From Nitrosomonadaceae bacterium (GTDB lineage Bacteria; Pseudomonadota; Gammaproteobacteria; Burkholderiales; Nitrosomonadaceae), in the NCBI GenBank assembly GCA_030646695.1, contig JAUSLF010000030.1, positions 1-64,000 of the forward strand: a stretch of 64,000 bases of DNA, read 5' to 3'. This document shows, piece after piece, positions 26,634-35,724 of this stretch (within the stretch, counting starts at the first letter, position 1; each line of letters begins with the position of its first letter). The translations under genes were made by a program, and so were the position numbers. Under the pieces are notes generated by a model. The model was not told the DNA's origin. It did no database searches and worked only from the letters and a program-made list of their open reading frames with translations.

Positions 26634-27626
26634 ATGAAGCCCCTCACTTTCTCCGTTCTGCGTCTGTTGGACGATGGCGAATTCCATTCCGGTGTAGCTA
26701 TCGCCCGAAATCTTGGCGTGTCGCGCGCCAGCGTGTCCCTCGCGTTGCGAGGCCTGGATGAAGTGGGGTTGGTGGTGCATAAGGTTCATGGCCGTGGCTA
26801 CCGGCTGCCCGACCCGATGCAATGGCTGGAACGGGAGGTAATCCTGCAACACCTCGACATGGAAGCGAAAACGTTTCGTCTCGAAATCCTGGACACTGCC
26901 GAATCAACCAACAGTTTGTTGTTGCAACAGGCCGCAATGGAAATGAGTTCTTCTGGTAGCGGCGGTGTGCGTGTTGTGGCGACAGAACTGCAAACTGGCG
27001 GACGCGGGCGGCGCGGGCGGGAATGGCATTCCGGTCTGGGCGACGGTCTTACATTTTCTCTGCTGTGGCGTTTCCAGCAGGGCGCCAATCTCTTGTCGGG
27101 CTTGAGCCTGGCGGTGGGGGTAGCTATCGCACGTGTACTGCAATCCTCCGGGATCAGAGGTGCAGTGCTTAAATGGCCTAACGACGTGCTGTTTCACTAC
27201 CGTAAACTGGCGGGTATCCTGATCGAGTTGCAGGGAGATATGCTGGGCTCCACTGTTGCTGTGATCGGTATTGGTATGAATTTGAGACTGTCGGACGGTA
27301 TGAAGGCTCGCATAGACCAAGGCGCGACAGACCTGTTTTCCATCACTGGCGAAATGCCTGACCGTAACAAGTTGCTGGCTGCGCTGCTGGTCGAATTGGT
27401 GACGGTGCTGAGAGAGTTTGAGCGTCAAGGTTTTGCACCTTTCAGGGAGGAATGGGTACATTGTCACGGGTTCGAGAATAAATGCGTTACCTTGCACCTG
27501 CCCGATGGCTCAAGTCAAGAAGGTGTAGTGCATGGCGTGGGGGAGGACGGTTCATTGCTATTGCACACTCCAGCGGGCAATCGTGGCTACAGCAGCGGCG
27601 AAATCACCCTGCGCAAGGTGGCATGA
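26634..27626 (+). CDS. birA: Bifunctional biotin-protein ligase / biotin operon repressor BirA
   Basis: 330 aa. An N-terminal winged HTH (residues about 5-60, [16 protein letters not shown]) is followed by the ligase core with [18 protein letters not shown] (biotinyl-5'-AMP loop), [20 protein letters not shown] and the SH3-like C-terminal domain ([13 protein letters not shown]). It attaches biotin to acetyl-CoA carboxylase carrier protein and may repress biotin genes. coaX follows after 1 bp, the common birA-coaX pairing. Confidence 0.95.
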   Translation: MKPLTFSVLRLLDDGEFHSGVAIARNLGVSRASVSLALRGLDEVGLVVHKVHGRGYRLPDPMQWLEREVILQHLDMEAKTFRLEILDTAESTNSLLLQQAAMEMSSSGSGGVRVVATELQTGGRGRRGREWHSGLGDGLTFSLLWRFQQGANLLSGLSLAVGVAIARVLQSSGIRGAVLKWPNDVLFHYRKLAGILIELQGDMLGSTVAVIGIGMNLRLSDGMKARIDQGATDLFSITGEMPDRNKLLAALLVELVTVLREFERQGFAPFREEWVHCHGFENKCVTLHLPDGSSQEGVVHGVGEDGSLLLHTPAGNRGYSSGEITLRKVA

Positions 27627-27627
27627 T

Positions 27628-28374
27628 ATGACCTATTTATTGGCGGTTGACTCCGGCAATACCCGCATCAAGTGGGGATTGCATGATGGGCACGGCTGGT
27701 TGCAGCAGGGGGCAGTGGCGCAAAGCGAAAGCATGCTGCTGCAGCGGGAATGGCAAGATCTGCCAGAACCAGCGCGTATCATGGTTTCCAACGTGGCTGG
27801 TGAGCAAACGAAGATGGAACTGTCGGGGCTGTTTTCTCGTTGGGAAGCCGAGCCACAATGGGCAGTTGCTAGCGCATATCAATGCGGAGTACGCAACTAC
27901 TATGCGGATCCGCTGCAGCTCGGCAGCGATCGCTGGGCAGCGCTGGTTGCGGCATGGAGATCGCAACGGCAGGGTTGCCTGGTAGTGAATGCCGGTACCG
28001 CCATGACAGTGGATGCTCTTTCCGACACGGGCGAATTTCTTGGCGGTATCATCGTCCCCGGTCTTGAATTAATGCAGAAAGCATTGACGGCAAACACTGC
28101 ATCGTTGAAACTTGGAGAAGGAGAATTTCGTGATTATCCGGACAGCACCGCCGATGCCAGCTACAGTGGCGGGGTGCAGGCGCTGGCCGGCGCAGTGGAG
28201 CGCATGATTATGCTGCTCACCGCCACCCTGGGTCACGTACCCGACTGCATCGTTAGCGGCGGTACGGCGCCGCTGTTGCTGGCGCGGCTTAATATCCCCG
28301 CCAGGATGGCAGATAATCTGGTGCTGGATGGTTTGGTGGCCATTGCCGAAGAAACTACAGGGACGACGCTGTAA
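27628..28374 (+). CDS. coaX: Type III pantothenate kinase
   Basis: Phosphorylates pantothenate, first step of coenzyme A synthesis. The 248-aa protein shows the ASKHA phosphate loop [16 protein letters not shown], then [31 protein letters not shown] and [13 protein letters not shown]. The frame is open 32 codons further upstream inside birA, but the ATG right after the birA stop starts the family domain. Confidence 0.94.
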   Translation: MTYLLAVDSGNTRIKWGLHDGHGWLQQGAVAQSESMLLQREWQDLPEPARIMVSNVAGEQTKMELSGLFSRWEAEPQWAVASAYQCGVRNYYADPLQLGSDRWAALVAAWRSQRQGCLVVNAGTAMTVDALSDTGEFLGGIIVPGLELMQKALTANTASLKLGEGEFRDYPDSTADASYSGGVQALAGAVERMIMLLTATLGHVPDCIVSGGTAPLLLARLNIPARMADNLVLDGLVAIAEETTGTTL

Positions 28375-28448
28375 GTCCAGATTGGCAAATAGCCGCCGCG
28401 CAGCCAACAATTAATTTTCCAGTTTCACCACGTCTGATCCGGAAATTC

Positions 28449-29135
28449 ATGTCTCTTTTTCAGCACGCAACCTTTTACACCACCGTCAATCACCTGCGGG
28501 ATTTGCCGCTGTCCGGCGGAGTGGAAATCGCTTTTGCTGGACGTTCTAACGCAGGCAAGTCTAGTGTTATCAACACCTTGGCCAATCGCGGCCGTCTCGC
28601 CTTCGTCAGCAAAACACCGGGGCGTACTCAGCATATCAACTTTTTTCAACTGGGAAATGATCGTTTTCTGGTTGATCTTCCTGGCTACGGCTATGCCAAG
28701 GTACCGCTGGAAATCCGCCAGCACTGGGAACACCTGCTCAGCACCTATCTGCAAACCAGGGAGTCGCTTCACGGCATGGTGCTTATCATGGACGTGCGTC
28801 ATCCTTTAACCCCGCTTGACCGGCGGATGCTGGACTGGTTTGCGCCAACCGGGAAAGCGGTGCATGTGATACTTACCAAGGCGGACAAACTTACCCGGCA
28901 GCAGGCCAGAAAGACTCTTAAGGAGGTGCAGGTTTTTTTGCAGGAAAGCTATCCACAATGCAGCACGCAACTCTTTTCCAGTCTGGCCAAAGAAGGCGTC
29001 GAAGAGGCTACTACCGTGCTTGGAAGCTGGCTTGAATTGGACGCAGCTTTGACTCGGGAATCAAAGCCGACGGCTAAGCCTGAAATAAAAAACCCCCGGT
29101 TAAAGGGGAATAAAACCGGGGGCAAACTGCCTTAA
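28449..29135 (+). CDS. engB: Ribosome-biogenesis GTPase EngB (YsxC/YihA)
   Basis: 228-aa GTPase acting in large-subunit assembly. G1 is [14 protein letters not shown], the switch region [13 protein letters not shown]3 [12 protein letters not shown]4 LTKADKL, G5 SSLAKEGV. The last 20 or so residues are basic and low-complexity, and their codons coincide with a 9-bp inverted repeat that works as a terminator for the opposite strand. The C-terminus may therefore be shaped by the RNA element rather than by protein function. Confidence 0.95.
   Translation: MSLFQHATFYTTVNHLRDLPLSGGVEIAFAGRSNAGKSSVINTLANRGRLAFVSKTPGRTQHINFFQLGNDRFLVDLPGYGYAKVPLEIRQHWEHLLSTYLQTRESLHGMVLIMDVRHPLTPLDRRMLDWFAPTGKAVHVILTKADKLTRQQARKTLKEVQVFLQESYPQCSTQLFSSLAKEGVEEATTVLGSWLELDAALTRESKPTAKPEIKNPRLKGNKTGGKLP
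29087..29122 (-). terminator. Minus-strand terminator inside the 3' end of engB
   Basis: A perfect 9-bp stem, AACCGGGGG with CCCCCGGTT when read on the plus strand from each side, has a 12-base loop and is followed on the minus strand by six T. No T-run exists on the plus-strand side, so the terminator works for leftward transcription although no minus-strand protein gene lies upstream of it. Confidence 0.75.
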
Positions 29136-29190
29136 CAAGCATTAAGGCCCCGCTCAGGGAGGGGAAGCGGGAGACAGTCAAACATCGTCT
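29087..29190 (-). ncRNA. Candidate structured small RNA between engB and hemB (minus strand)
   Basis: Reading leftward, hairpins follow one another: GACAG..CTGTC (29173-29193, whose 5' end may lie just outside the transcript), CCCGCT..AGCGGG (29149-29171) with a C-rich loop TCCCCTCCCTG, CCTTAA..TTAAGG (29130-29147), then the terminator stem with T-run. The plus strand carries the same dyads but has no terminator. The C-rich loop is complementary to Shine-Dalgarno sequences, as in several regulatory RNAs. A structured candidate called the hemB motif has been described upstream of hemB in betaproteobacteria, and this may be its relative. Identity and exact ends are inferred. Confidence 0.6.
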
Positions 29191-29195
29191 GTCAA

Positions 29196-29224
29196 TAAGA
29201 CGGAAGAGTCATGGAACAAGTTCC
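29196..29224 (-). promoter_or_regulatory. Possible sigma-E-like promoter of the small RNA
   Basis: On the minus strand GGAACTT (29218-29224) stands 17 bp before TCTTA (29196-29200), close to the sigma-E consensus (GGAACTT, then TCTGA). The same bases form the dyad GGAAC..GTTCC, so an operator is an alternative reading. Confidence 0.4.
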
Positions 29225-29246
29225 CGGAATTTCAATTTTTTGTTAA

Positions 29247-30284
<1,038 letters not shown>

Positions 30285-30319
30285 ACAAGTCCCACGCAGG
30301 CGCGACAACCTGTTTGCTG

Positions 30320-32638
30320 CTACAACAACCGATCCGGCACATCGCTTGACGGTTTGGCGACGTCATCATCATCGCGGCCGGCTTCCGGCGGCAACTGCTC
30401 TTGCAGAAAATACTCTGTCATTGCACCATGCGCTTCTCTCAGTCCAGTTGCCGGATTGATTCTGGTCATCGTAATGCCTCGGGGGGGTGTATAGATGGCC
30501 ATAGGGACATTCTGCAATACCTTATTCATATAACCCATCCATATGGGCAGGGCAGCCCGACCTCCGGTTTCGTTATCACCCAATGATCTGGGATTGTCGA
30601 AACCGATCCAGGCCACTGCGACCAGATTGGCCTGGTAACCACAAAACCAGGCATCGATATGATCATTGGTGGTGCCGGTTTTTCCAGCCAGATCAGTACG
30701 GCTGAGCTGCTTTGCTCTGGTCGCAGTGCCTCGCTCCACCACATCTTGCATCATGTTGGTCATAAGAAAAGCATTGCGCGGGTCTATGACCTGCGTGGCG
30801 TTTTTTGTCACTCGCGCTGGTTGCGCCTGTTCCAGCACATTGCCCTTTTCATCCTCGATACGCTCGATGAAATAGGGTGCGATGCGGAAACCACCATTGG
30901 CGAACGTTGTGTAACCCACCGCCATCTGCATCGGCGTCACGGACCCCGCACCTAATGCCATGGTCATGTAAGGCGGGTGCATGCTGGGGTCAAAACCAAA
31001 GCGGGAGATGTAATCCTGGGCATACTGGACACCAATGGCCTGGAGAATACGAATCGACACCATATTCTTGGATTTGGCAAGCGCTTCGCGCATGCGTAAT
31101 GGCCCCTCGTACTTGCCATCGAAATTCCTTGGTTCCCACAGTTTGCTGCCCGTTTCGGCAGCGCTAAAGGAAAGCGGCGCATCGTTAATGACAGTTGCCG
31201 GGGTAAAGCCCTTTTCCAGTGCGGCTGAATAAATGAAGGGTTTCAGGCTGGAGCCCGGTTGGCGCCAAGCCTGTGTGACGTGGTTGAACTGATTGCGGTT
31301 GAAGTCAAATCCGCCCACCAGCGCGCGAATCGCCCCATCTTGCGGATCGATAGAAACCAGCGAAGCTTCAACCTGGGGAAGTTGCACAATTTGCCATACC
31401 CCTTTTTCATTCTTCTGCACCCGGATCAGCGCCCCGGGACGGATACGCTGTTGACCGGGGGCTACCGTGTCGGCGAGGAATTTATGTGCGGATTTGAGGC
31501 CATCGCCGGTGATCTCGATGCTCTCCCCCCCTCTGCGGTAAGCATGCACGGATTTGGAGTTGGCAGTCAGTACCACGGCAGCATAAATGTCATCACTGTC
31601 GATCATATCCTGCACCACATTTTCCAGCGCCTCTTCCTGATTCGCACCGTTTTTCGGCAAGTTAACAACCGCTTCCGGGCCGCGATAGCCGCGACGCCGG
31701 TCATAATCCATTACACCCTGGCGCAGAGACTGGTAAGCCGCTTGCTGATCCAGTTGCCGCACAGTCGTATAGACTTTGAAACCTCTGGTGTAGGTTTCTT
31801 CCTGATAGCGATCATAGACCGCCTGGCGCACCATTTCGGCTACATATTCAGCCCGTATTGAAAATTCCTGTGACTTGCGCTTGATCCGCAGTGGCTGTTC
31901 CCCGGTCTCCTTGAATTCCTGAGTGGGAATATGACCGAGTTCATGCATGCGCCGCAGCACGTAGAGCTGCCGCGTTTTGGCGCGCTTGGGATTGACTATC
32001 GGGTTGTAGTGCGAAGGCGCTTTGGGCAGGCCCGCCAGCATGGCAGCTTCAGCCAGGTTGATATCAGCCAGGGTTTTGCCGAAGTAGACCTGTGCTGCGG
32101 AAGCGAAACCATAGGCACGCTGACCGAGATAAATCTGGTTGATGTAGAGCTCGAGGATTTCATCCTTGCTCAAGCTGTGTTCAATCTTGAATGCAAGCAG
32201 AGCTTCGCTGAATTTTCGTGTCAGGGTTTTTTCCTTGGTCAGGAAAAAATTCCGCGCTACCTGCATGGTGATAGTGCTGGCGCCCTGACGGACGCCACCG
32301 GAGGTGAAATTGGAATAAGCTGCGCGCAGCACACCCGCGTAATCCACCCCGCCATGCTGGTAAAAGCGATCATCTTCTGCTGCCAGAATCGCCTGTTTGA
32401 GTCGTTCCGGCACTTCACTGACTTTCACCACGGCGCGGCGCTCCTCACCAAACTCCCCCATCAGCACGCCTTCGGAACTGTAAACCCGCAGGGGAATTTT
32501 CGGACGGTAATCTGTCAGCGCTTCAAGCGACGGTAGCGTGGGGAGGGTAACCAGTACCGCGAATCCGGCCAGCAGGGCGCCGAGCAGGCTCAGCCCTAAC
32601 AAAGCGACGATTGGGTAAAGCCACCAGCGTGCTAGCAT
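30320..32638 (-). CDS. mrcA: Class A penicillin-binding protein 1A
   Basis: Bifunctional peptidoglycan synthase, 772 aa. Signal anchor about residues 5-33. Glycosyltransferase 51 domain: EDDRFYQHGGVDYAGVLRAA and GASTITMQVARNFFL, KDEILELYINQIYLGQRAYG F. An OB-like insert follows, then the transpeptidase with SSLKPF (catalytic Ser), SKN and KTGTTNDHID. It is divergent from pilM, the usual ponA/pilM gene order of beta- and gammaproteobacteria. Confidence 0.96.
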   Translation of the reverse strand: MLARWWLYPIVALLGLSLLGALLAGFAVLVTLPTLPSLEALTDYRPKIPLRVYSSEGVLMGEFGEERRAVVKVSEVPERLKQAILAAEDDRFYQHGGVDYAGVLRAAYSNFTSGGVRQGASTITMQVARNFFLTKEKTLTRKFSEALLAFKIEHSLSKDEILELYINQIYLGQRAYGFASAAQVYFGKTLADINLAEAAMLAGLPKAPSHYNPIVNPKRAKTRQLYVLRRMHELGHIPTQEFKETGEQPLRIKRKSQEFSIRAEYVAEMVRQAVYDRYQEETYTRGFKVYTTVRQLDQQAAYQSLRQGVMDYDRRRGYRGPEAVVNLPKNGANQEEALENVVQDMIDSDDIYAAVVLTANSKSVHAYRRGGESIEITGDGLKSAHKFLADTVAPGQQRIRPGALIRVQKNEKGVWQIVQLPQVEASLVSIDPQDGAIRALVGGFDFNRNQFNHVTQAWRQPGSSLKPFIYSAALEKGFTPATVINDAPLSFSAAETGSKLWEPRNFDGKYEGPLRMREALAKSKNMVSIRILQAIGVQYAQDYISRFGFDPSMHPPYMTMALGAGSVTPMQMAVGYTTFANGGFRIAPYFIERIEDEKGNVLEQAQPARVTKNATQVIDPRNAFLMTNMMQDVVERGTATRAKQLSRTDLAGKTGTTNDHIDAWFCGYQANLVAVAWIGFDNPRSLGDNETGGRAALPIWMGYMNKVLQNVPMAIYTPPRGITMTRINPATGLREAHGAMTEYFLQEQLPPEAGRDDDDVAKPSSDVPDRLL

Positions 32639-32689
32639 GAAAAATAAGCTTTGAAGTGGAGGGTTAAAATAAACATCTTTGAATTATAA

Positions 32690-32708
32690 GGGGTATATAC
32701 CCCGTTTT
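32690..32708 (+). repeat. Palindrome GGGGTATATACCCC followed by a T-run
   Basis: A perfect 14-bp palindrome (32690-32703) is followed by GTTTTT. It lies in the 208-bp divergent region between mrcA and pilM. It could be a weak terminator or a regulator site, and nothing decides between the two. Confidence 0.35.
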
Positions 32709-32769
32709 TCCGCAAATGGTTTGTTCTCAAAAAAAGCCACAATAAACGTATGCCATTATAGTGGGTGCG

Positions 32770-32798
32770 TTGGTAAAATGCTTTATATGCACTATAGT
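32770..32798 (+). promoter_or_regulatory. Putative promoter of the pilMNOPQ operon
   Basis: TTGGTA and TATAGT are spaced by 17 bp and end about 50 bp before the pilM start. Sigma-70 type by eye. Confidence 0.5.
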
Positions 32799-32846
32799 TG
32801 CTAAGGGAACTTAATATATTTTATACGCATTGCTTCTAACTAACTA

Positions 32847-33956
32847 ATGTTAAATGGAAAGCTCGATATAAATTTCGCCTCTTTTCAGATGGGATCAACA
32901 TCGCTGATAGGTGTGGATATCGGTTCGTCTTCGGTGAAGATGGTTGAGCTTTCCGTGGCCAGAAAGAACAGCAACGCTTATCGGGTCGAACGTTACGTGA
33001 TCGAACCCTTGCCCAGGGATGCTATGCTGGATGGCAATATTGTCAGCCTGGAAGCGGTAAGTGAAAGCCTGCGGCGCGGCTGGAAGCGCATGGAGACACG
33101 GCTTAAGACGGTCGCCTTGGCGTTGCCGGCAGCAGCAGTGACTACCAAGAAAATCATCGTTCCGGCAGGGCAGCGGGAAGACGATCTGCTTTTCCAGGTC
33201 GAGACCGAGGCCAGCCAGTATATTCCCTTCGCGCTGGATGAGGTAAACCTCGATTTTCAGGTAGTGGGGCCAGCACCCGGCAATCCGGAAGAAGTGGAAG
33301 TACTGATTGCTGCCTCGCGTAAGGAGAAAGTGGAGGACCGGGTAGCTGTGGCGCTGACTGCCGGTTTGAAGGCTGTGGTCATGGACGTTGAGCCGTATGC
33401 CGCGCAGGCTGCTTTCGAGTTGATTGAGGATCGGCTTCCGGGCGGCGGAAAAGATCAGATTATTGCGCTTGTCGATATCGGTGCCACGGGCATAAACATC
33501 AATGTGCTGTGCAACAAACAGTCGGTTTATATGCCCAACCAACCCCAACCGTTTGGCGGCGACCATCTCACCCGGGAGATTCAAAGCTATTTCAATCTTT
33601 TGCCGGGAGAAGCGGAAGCTGCCAAGCGCAGCGGCGAACTCACTGATAATTATAAGACCGACGTGTTACAGCCATTCCGCGAAGCCCTGGTGCTGGAAGT
33701 GGCTCGTGCCCTGCAATTTTTCTTCACCTCGACCCAGTTCACCGCTGTCAATTATATTTTCCTGGCGGGTGGATGCGCCGTTATCCCGGAGTTGGACGAG
33801 GCTGTTGCAGCCCGTACCCAAGTCGACACCCTGGTCGCCAATCCTTTCATCGGCATGGAACTATCCAACCGGGTTGCGCCGAAACAACTGAGTATCGATG
33901 CTCCCTCGCTTTTGGTCGCCTGTGGTCTGGCTTTACGAAGTTTTGATCGATCATGA
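32847..33956 (+). CDS. pilM: Type IV pilus assembly protein PilM
   Basis: Cytoplasmic actin-like ATPase of the pilus alignment complex, which binds the N-terminus of PilN. 369 aa with LIGVDIGSSSVKMVELS (phosphate 1), ALPAAAVTTKKIIVPAG, ALVDIGATGININVL, FGGDHLTREIQSYFNL and FLAGGCAVIPELDEAV. A second ATG at 32889 is possible. The first is kept because DINFASFQ resembles the usual PilM N-terminus, although neither has a clear ribosome-binding site. Leads pilM-N-O-P-Q with 4-bp overlaps at most junctions. Confidence 0.93.
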   Translation: MLNGKLDINFASFQMGSTSLIGVDIGSSSVKMVELSVARKNSNAYRVERYVIEPLPRDAMLDGNIVSLEAVSESLRRGWKRMETRLKTVALALPAAAVTTKKIIVPAGQREDDLLFQVETEASQYIPFALDEVNLDFQVVGPAPGNPEEVEVLIAASRKEKVEDRVAVALTAGLKAVVMDVEPYAAQAAFELIEDRLPGGGKDQIIALVDIGATGININVLCNKQSVYMPNQPQPFGGDHLTREIQSYFNLLPGEAEAAKRSGELTDNYKTDVLQPFREALVLEVARALQFFFTSTQFTAVNYIFLAGGCAVIPELDEAVAARTQVDTLVANPFIGMELSNRVAPKQLSIDAPSLLVACGLALRSFDRS

Positions 33957-34561
33957 TCCGCATCAACCTGCTCCCTCACCGCGAACTCGAGCGCAAGGCG
34001 AGACAGCAGCAAATTGCCGTGCTGGCCGGGGTGACATTCATACTGGGGCTCATAATCGTCGGTGTGATCCACGTTGCGATCATCGAACAGATCGAGTACC
34101 AGAATGGGCGCAACAATTATATGAAAGACCAGATTATTATTCTTGACAAGCAACTTGAAGAGATCAATAAAAGCAAGGTGCTAATCCATGCGCTGCTGGC
34201 ACGCGAGAAAGTGATCGAGACTTTGCAGGACGACCGGGTTGAAGTGGTGCATTTGCTGGATCAGTTGGTGCGACTGCTCCCCGACGGGGTTTATCTCAGA
34301 AGCATCAAGCAAACCAACCATGATATTAACCTGACAGGGTATGCCCAGTCCAGTTCGCGGGTGTCGGTTCTGATGCGCAATCTGGAATCGTCGCCCTGGC
34401 TGGAATCGCCGTCATTGATCGAAATCAAGGCAGCCACGGTGAATAACGCCCGCCTCAACGAGTTCAACCTTGATGTAAAGTTTACCCACTCGTCTGAAAA
34501 CACCGATGGCAAGATTCCATCTGCGGATTTGGCAAAACCTGTAGAAAAGCCAAGAAATTAA
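33953..34561 (+). CDS. pilN: Type IV pilus assembly protein PilN
   Basis: Inner-membrane alignment protein, 202 aa. It begins MIRINLLPHRELERK, the conserved PilN N-terminus that docks into PilM. One membrane helix (about 21-43) and a periplasmic coiled coil plus ferredoxin-like domain follow (LPDGVYLRSIKQTNHDINLT). Its ATG overlaps the pilM stop. Confidence 0.94.
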   Translation: MIRINLLPHRELERKARQQQIAVLAGVTFILGLIIVGVIHVAIIEQIEYQNGRNNYMKDQIIILDKQLEEINKSKVLIHALLAREKVIETLQDDRVEVVHLLDQLVRLLPDGVYLRSIKQTNHDINLTGYAQSSSRVSVLMRNLESSPWLESPSLIEIKAATVNNARLNEFNLDVKFTHSSENTDGKIPSADLAKPVEKPRN

Positions 34562-34567
34562 ATCGAC

Positions 34568-35200
34568 ATGAGCCTGTTCGAAGAAATAAGGCTACTCAAT
34601 CCCCGGAGCCCGGAGAGCTGGCCTGCAAGCATAAAAGCCGGCGCCCTCGCCACGTTGCTGGTGGCGATCATTGCTGTCGGTGTTATTCTGGATTGGCATG
34701 AGCAATGGGAAATTCTGGATCGGGCCAAGACAGAAGAAACGGAACTGAAAGAAGCCTATCTGGCAAAGAGAAGGAATGCGGCCAATCTGGATATCTTACG
34801 GCAGCAATTACAGGACATCGAACAGTCTCTCGGTACCGTGTTAAAACAACTGCCGAGCAAGTCCGAAATGGATGCACTATTGATAGACGTCAATCAGGCA
34901 GGGCTGGGGCGTGGCTTACAGTTTGAGTTGTTCAGGCCGGCGACCAGCGAGACTATTACAGAGTTCTACGCCGAACTGCCTATCACCATTCGTGTCACCG
35001 GCAGCTACCACGACATCGGGGCCTTTGCCAGCGACATCACGCAGTTACCGCGTATCGTAACGCTGAATAATATAAATATTGCTCCCAATACTAAAGGAGA
35101 TTTGGTACTGGATGCCACGGTTAAAACATTTCGCCACCTCGACGAGGAAGAGGCAAAGCAGAAAAAGGCTGCCGCACTGGCGATCGAGGGTAAAAAATGA
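34568..35200 (+). CDS. pilO: Type IV pilus assembly protein PilO
   Basis: 210 aa. One membrane helix (about 25-43), a coiled-coil region (TEETELKEAYLAKRRNAANL) and a periplasmic domain with LPSKSEMDALLIDVNQAGL, ELPITIRVTGSYHDIGAFAS. It forms heterodimers with PilN and contacts PilP. It is the only gene of the set separated from its upstream neighbour (6 bp) instead of overlapping it. Confidence 0.93.
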   Translation: MSLFEEIRLLNPRSPESWPASIKAGALATLLVAIIAVGVILDWHEQWEILDRAKTEETELKEAYLAKRRNAANLDILRQQLQDIEQSLGTVLKQLPSKSEMDALLIDVNQAGLGRGLQFELFRPATSETITEFYAELPITIRVTGSYHDIGAFASDITQLPRIVTLNNINIAPNTKGDLVLDATVKTFRHLDEEEAKQKKAAALAIEGKK

Positions 35201-35724
35201 TGAAGCGGTCTCATCTGCTGCCGCTGCTGATTTCATTAGCGCTATCTGCTTGTGGTGAGAGTACCTATAGCGACCTGGATCAATTCATCAGAGATTCCGA
35301 CAAAGATCTGCATGGCAAGGTGGTTCCGCCACCCGTGATCAAGATCTATGAGCACTATCCCTATGACGCATTCGACATTCCCGACCCATTCAAGCCGCGC
35401 AAGAGCGAGTCGATGAAAAGTGGAGGCGGTGGGCTCCAGCCAGATCTGAAGCGACGCAAGGAGCTTCTGGAAGGCTTCCCGCTGGAGAGCCTGAAAATGG
35501 TTGGCTCGCTGCAACAAAATAAGGCGATCTACGCACTGATCAAGACACCGGACAATACCCTCCACCGGGTCAGAGTAGGCGGCTATCTGGGTCAGGATTT
35601 CGGGTTGATAACCGCAATCTCGGAATCCGAGGTTAGGCTTAAAGAAATCGTGCAAGATAATACCGGTGACTGGGCAGAACGTGTCAGCACCCTAATGCTG
35701 GAAGATCAGGAGCGAAGTCAATGA
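35197..35724 (+). CDS. pilP: Type IV pilus assembly lipoprotein PilP
   Basis: 175 aa. Lipoprotein signal with LSAC (Cys about residue 19), a proline-rich linker, then the HR domain of PilP: YDAFDIPDPFKPRK, LEGFPLESLKMVGSL, ALIKTPDNTLHRVRVGGYLG Q. It links the PilNO inner-membrane complex to the secretin PilQ. It overlaps both neighbours by 4 bp. Confidence 0.94.
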   Translation: MMKRSHLLPLLISLALSACGESTYSDLDQFIRDSDKDLHGKVVPPPVIKIYEHYPYDAFDIPDPFKPRKSESMKSGGGGLQPDLKRRKELLEGFPLESLKMVGSLQQNKAIYALIKTPDNTLHRVRVGGYLGQDFGLITAISESEVRLKEIVQDNTGDWAERVSTLMLEDQERSQ

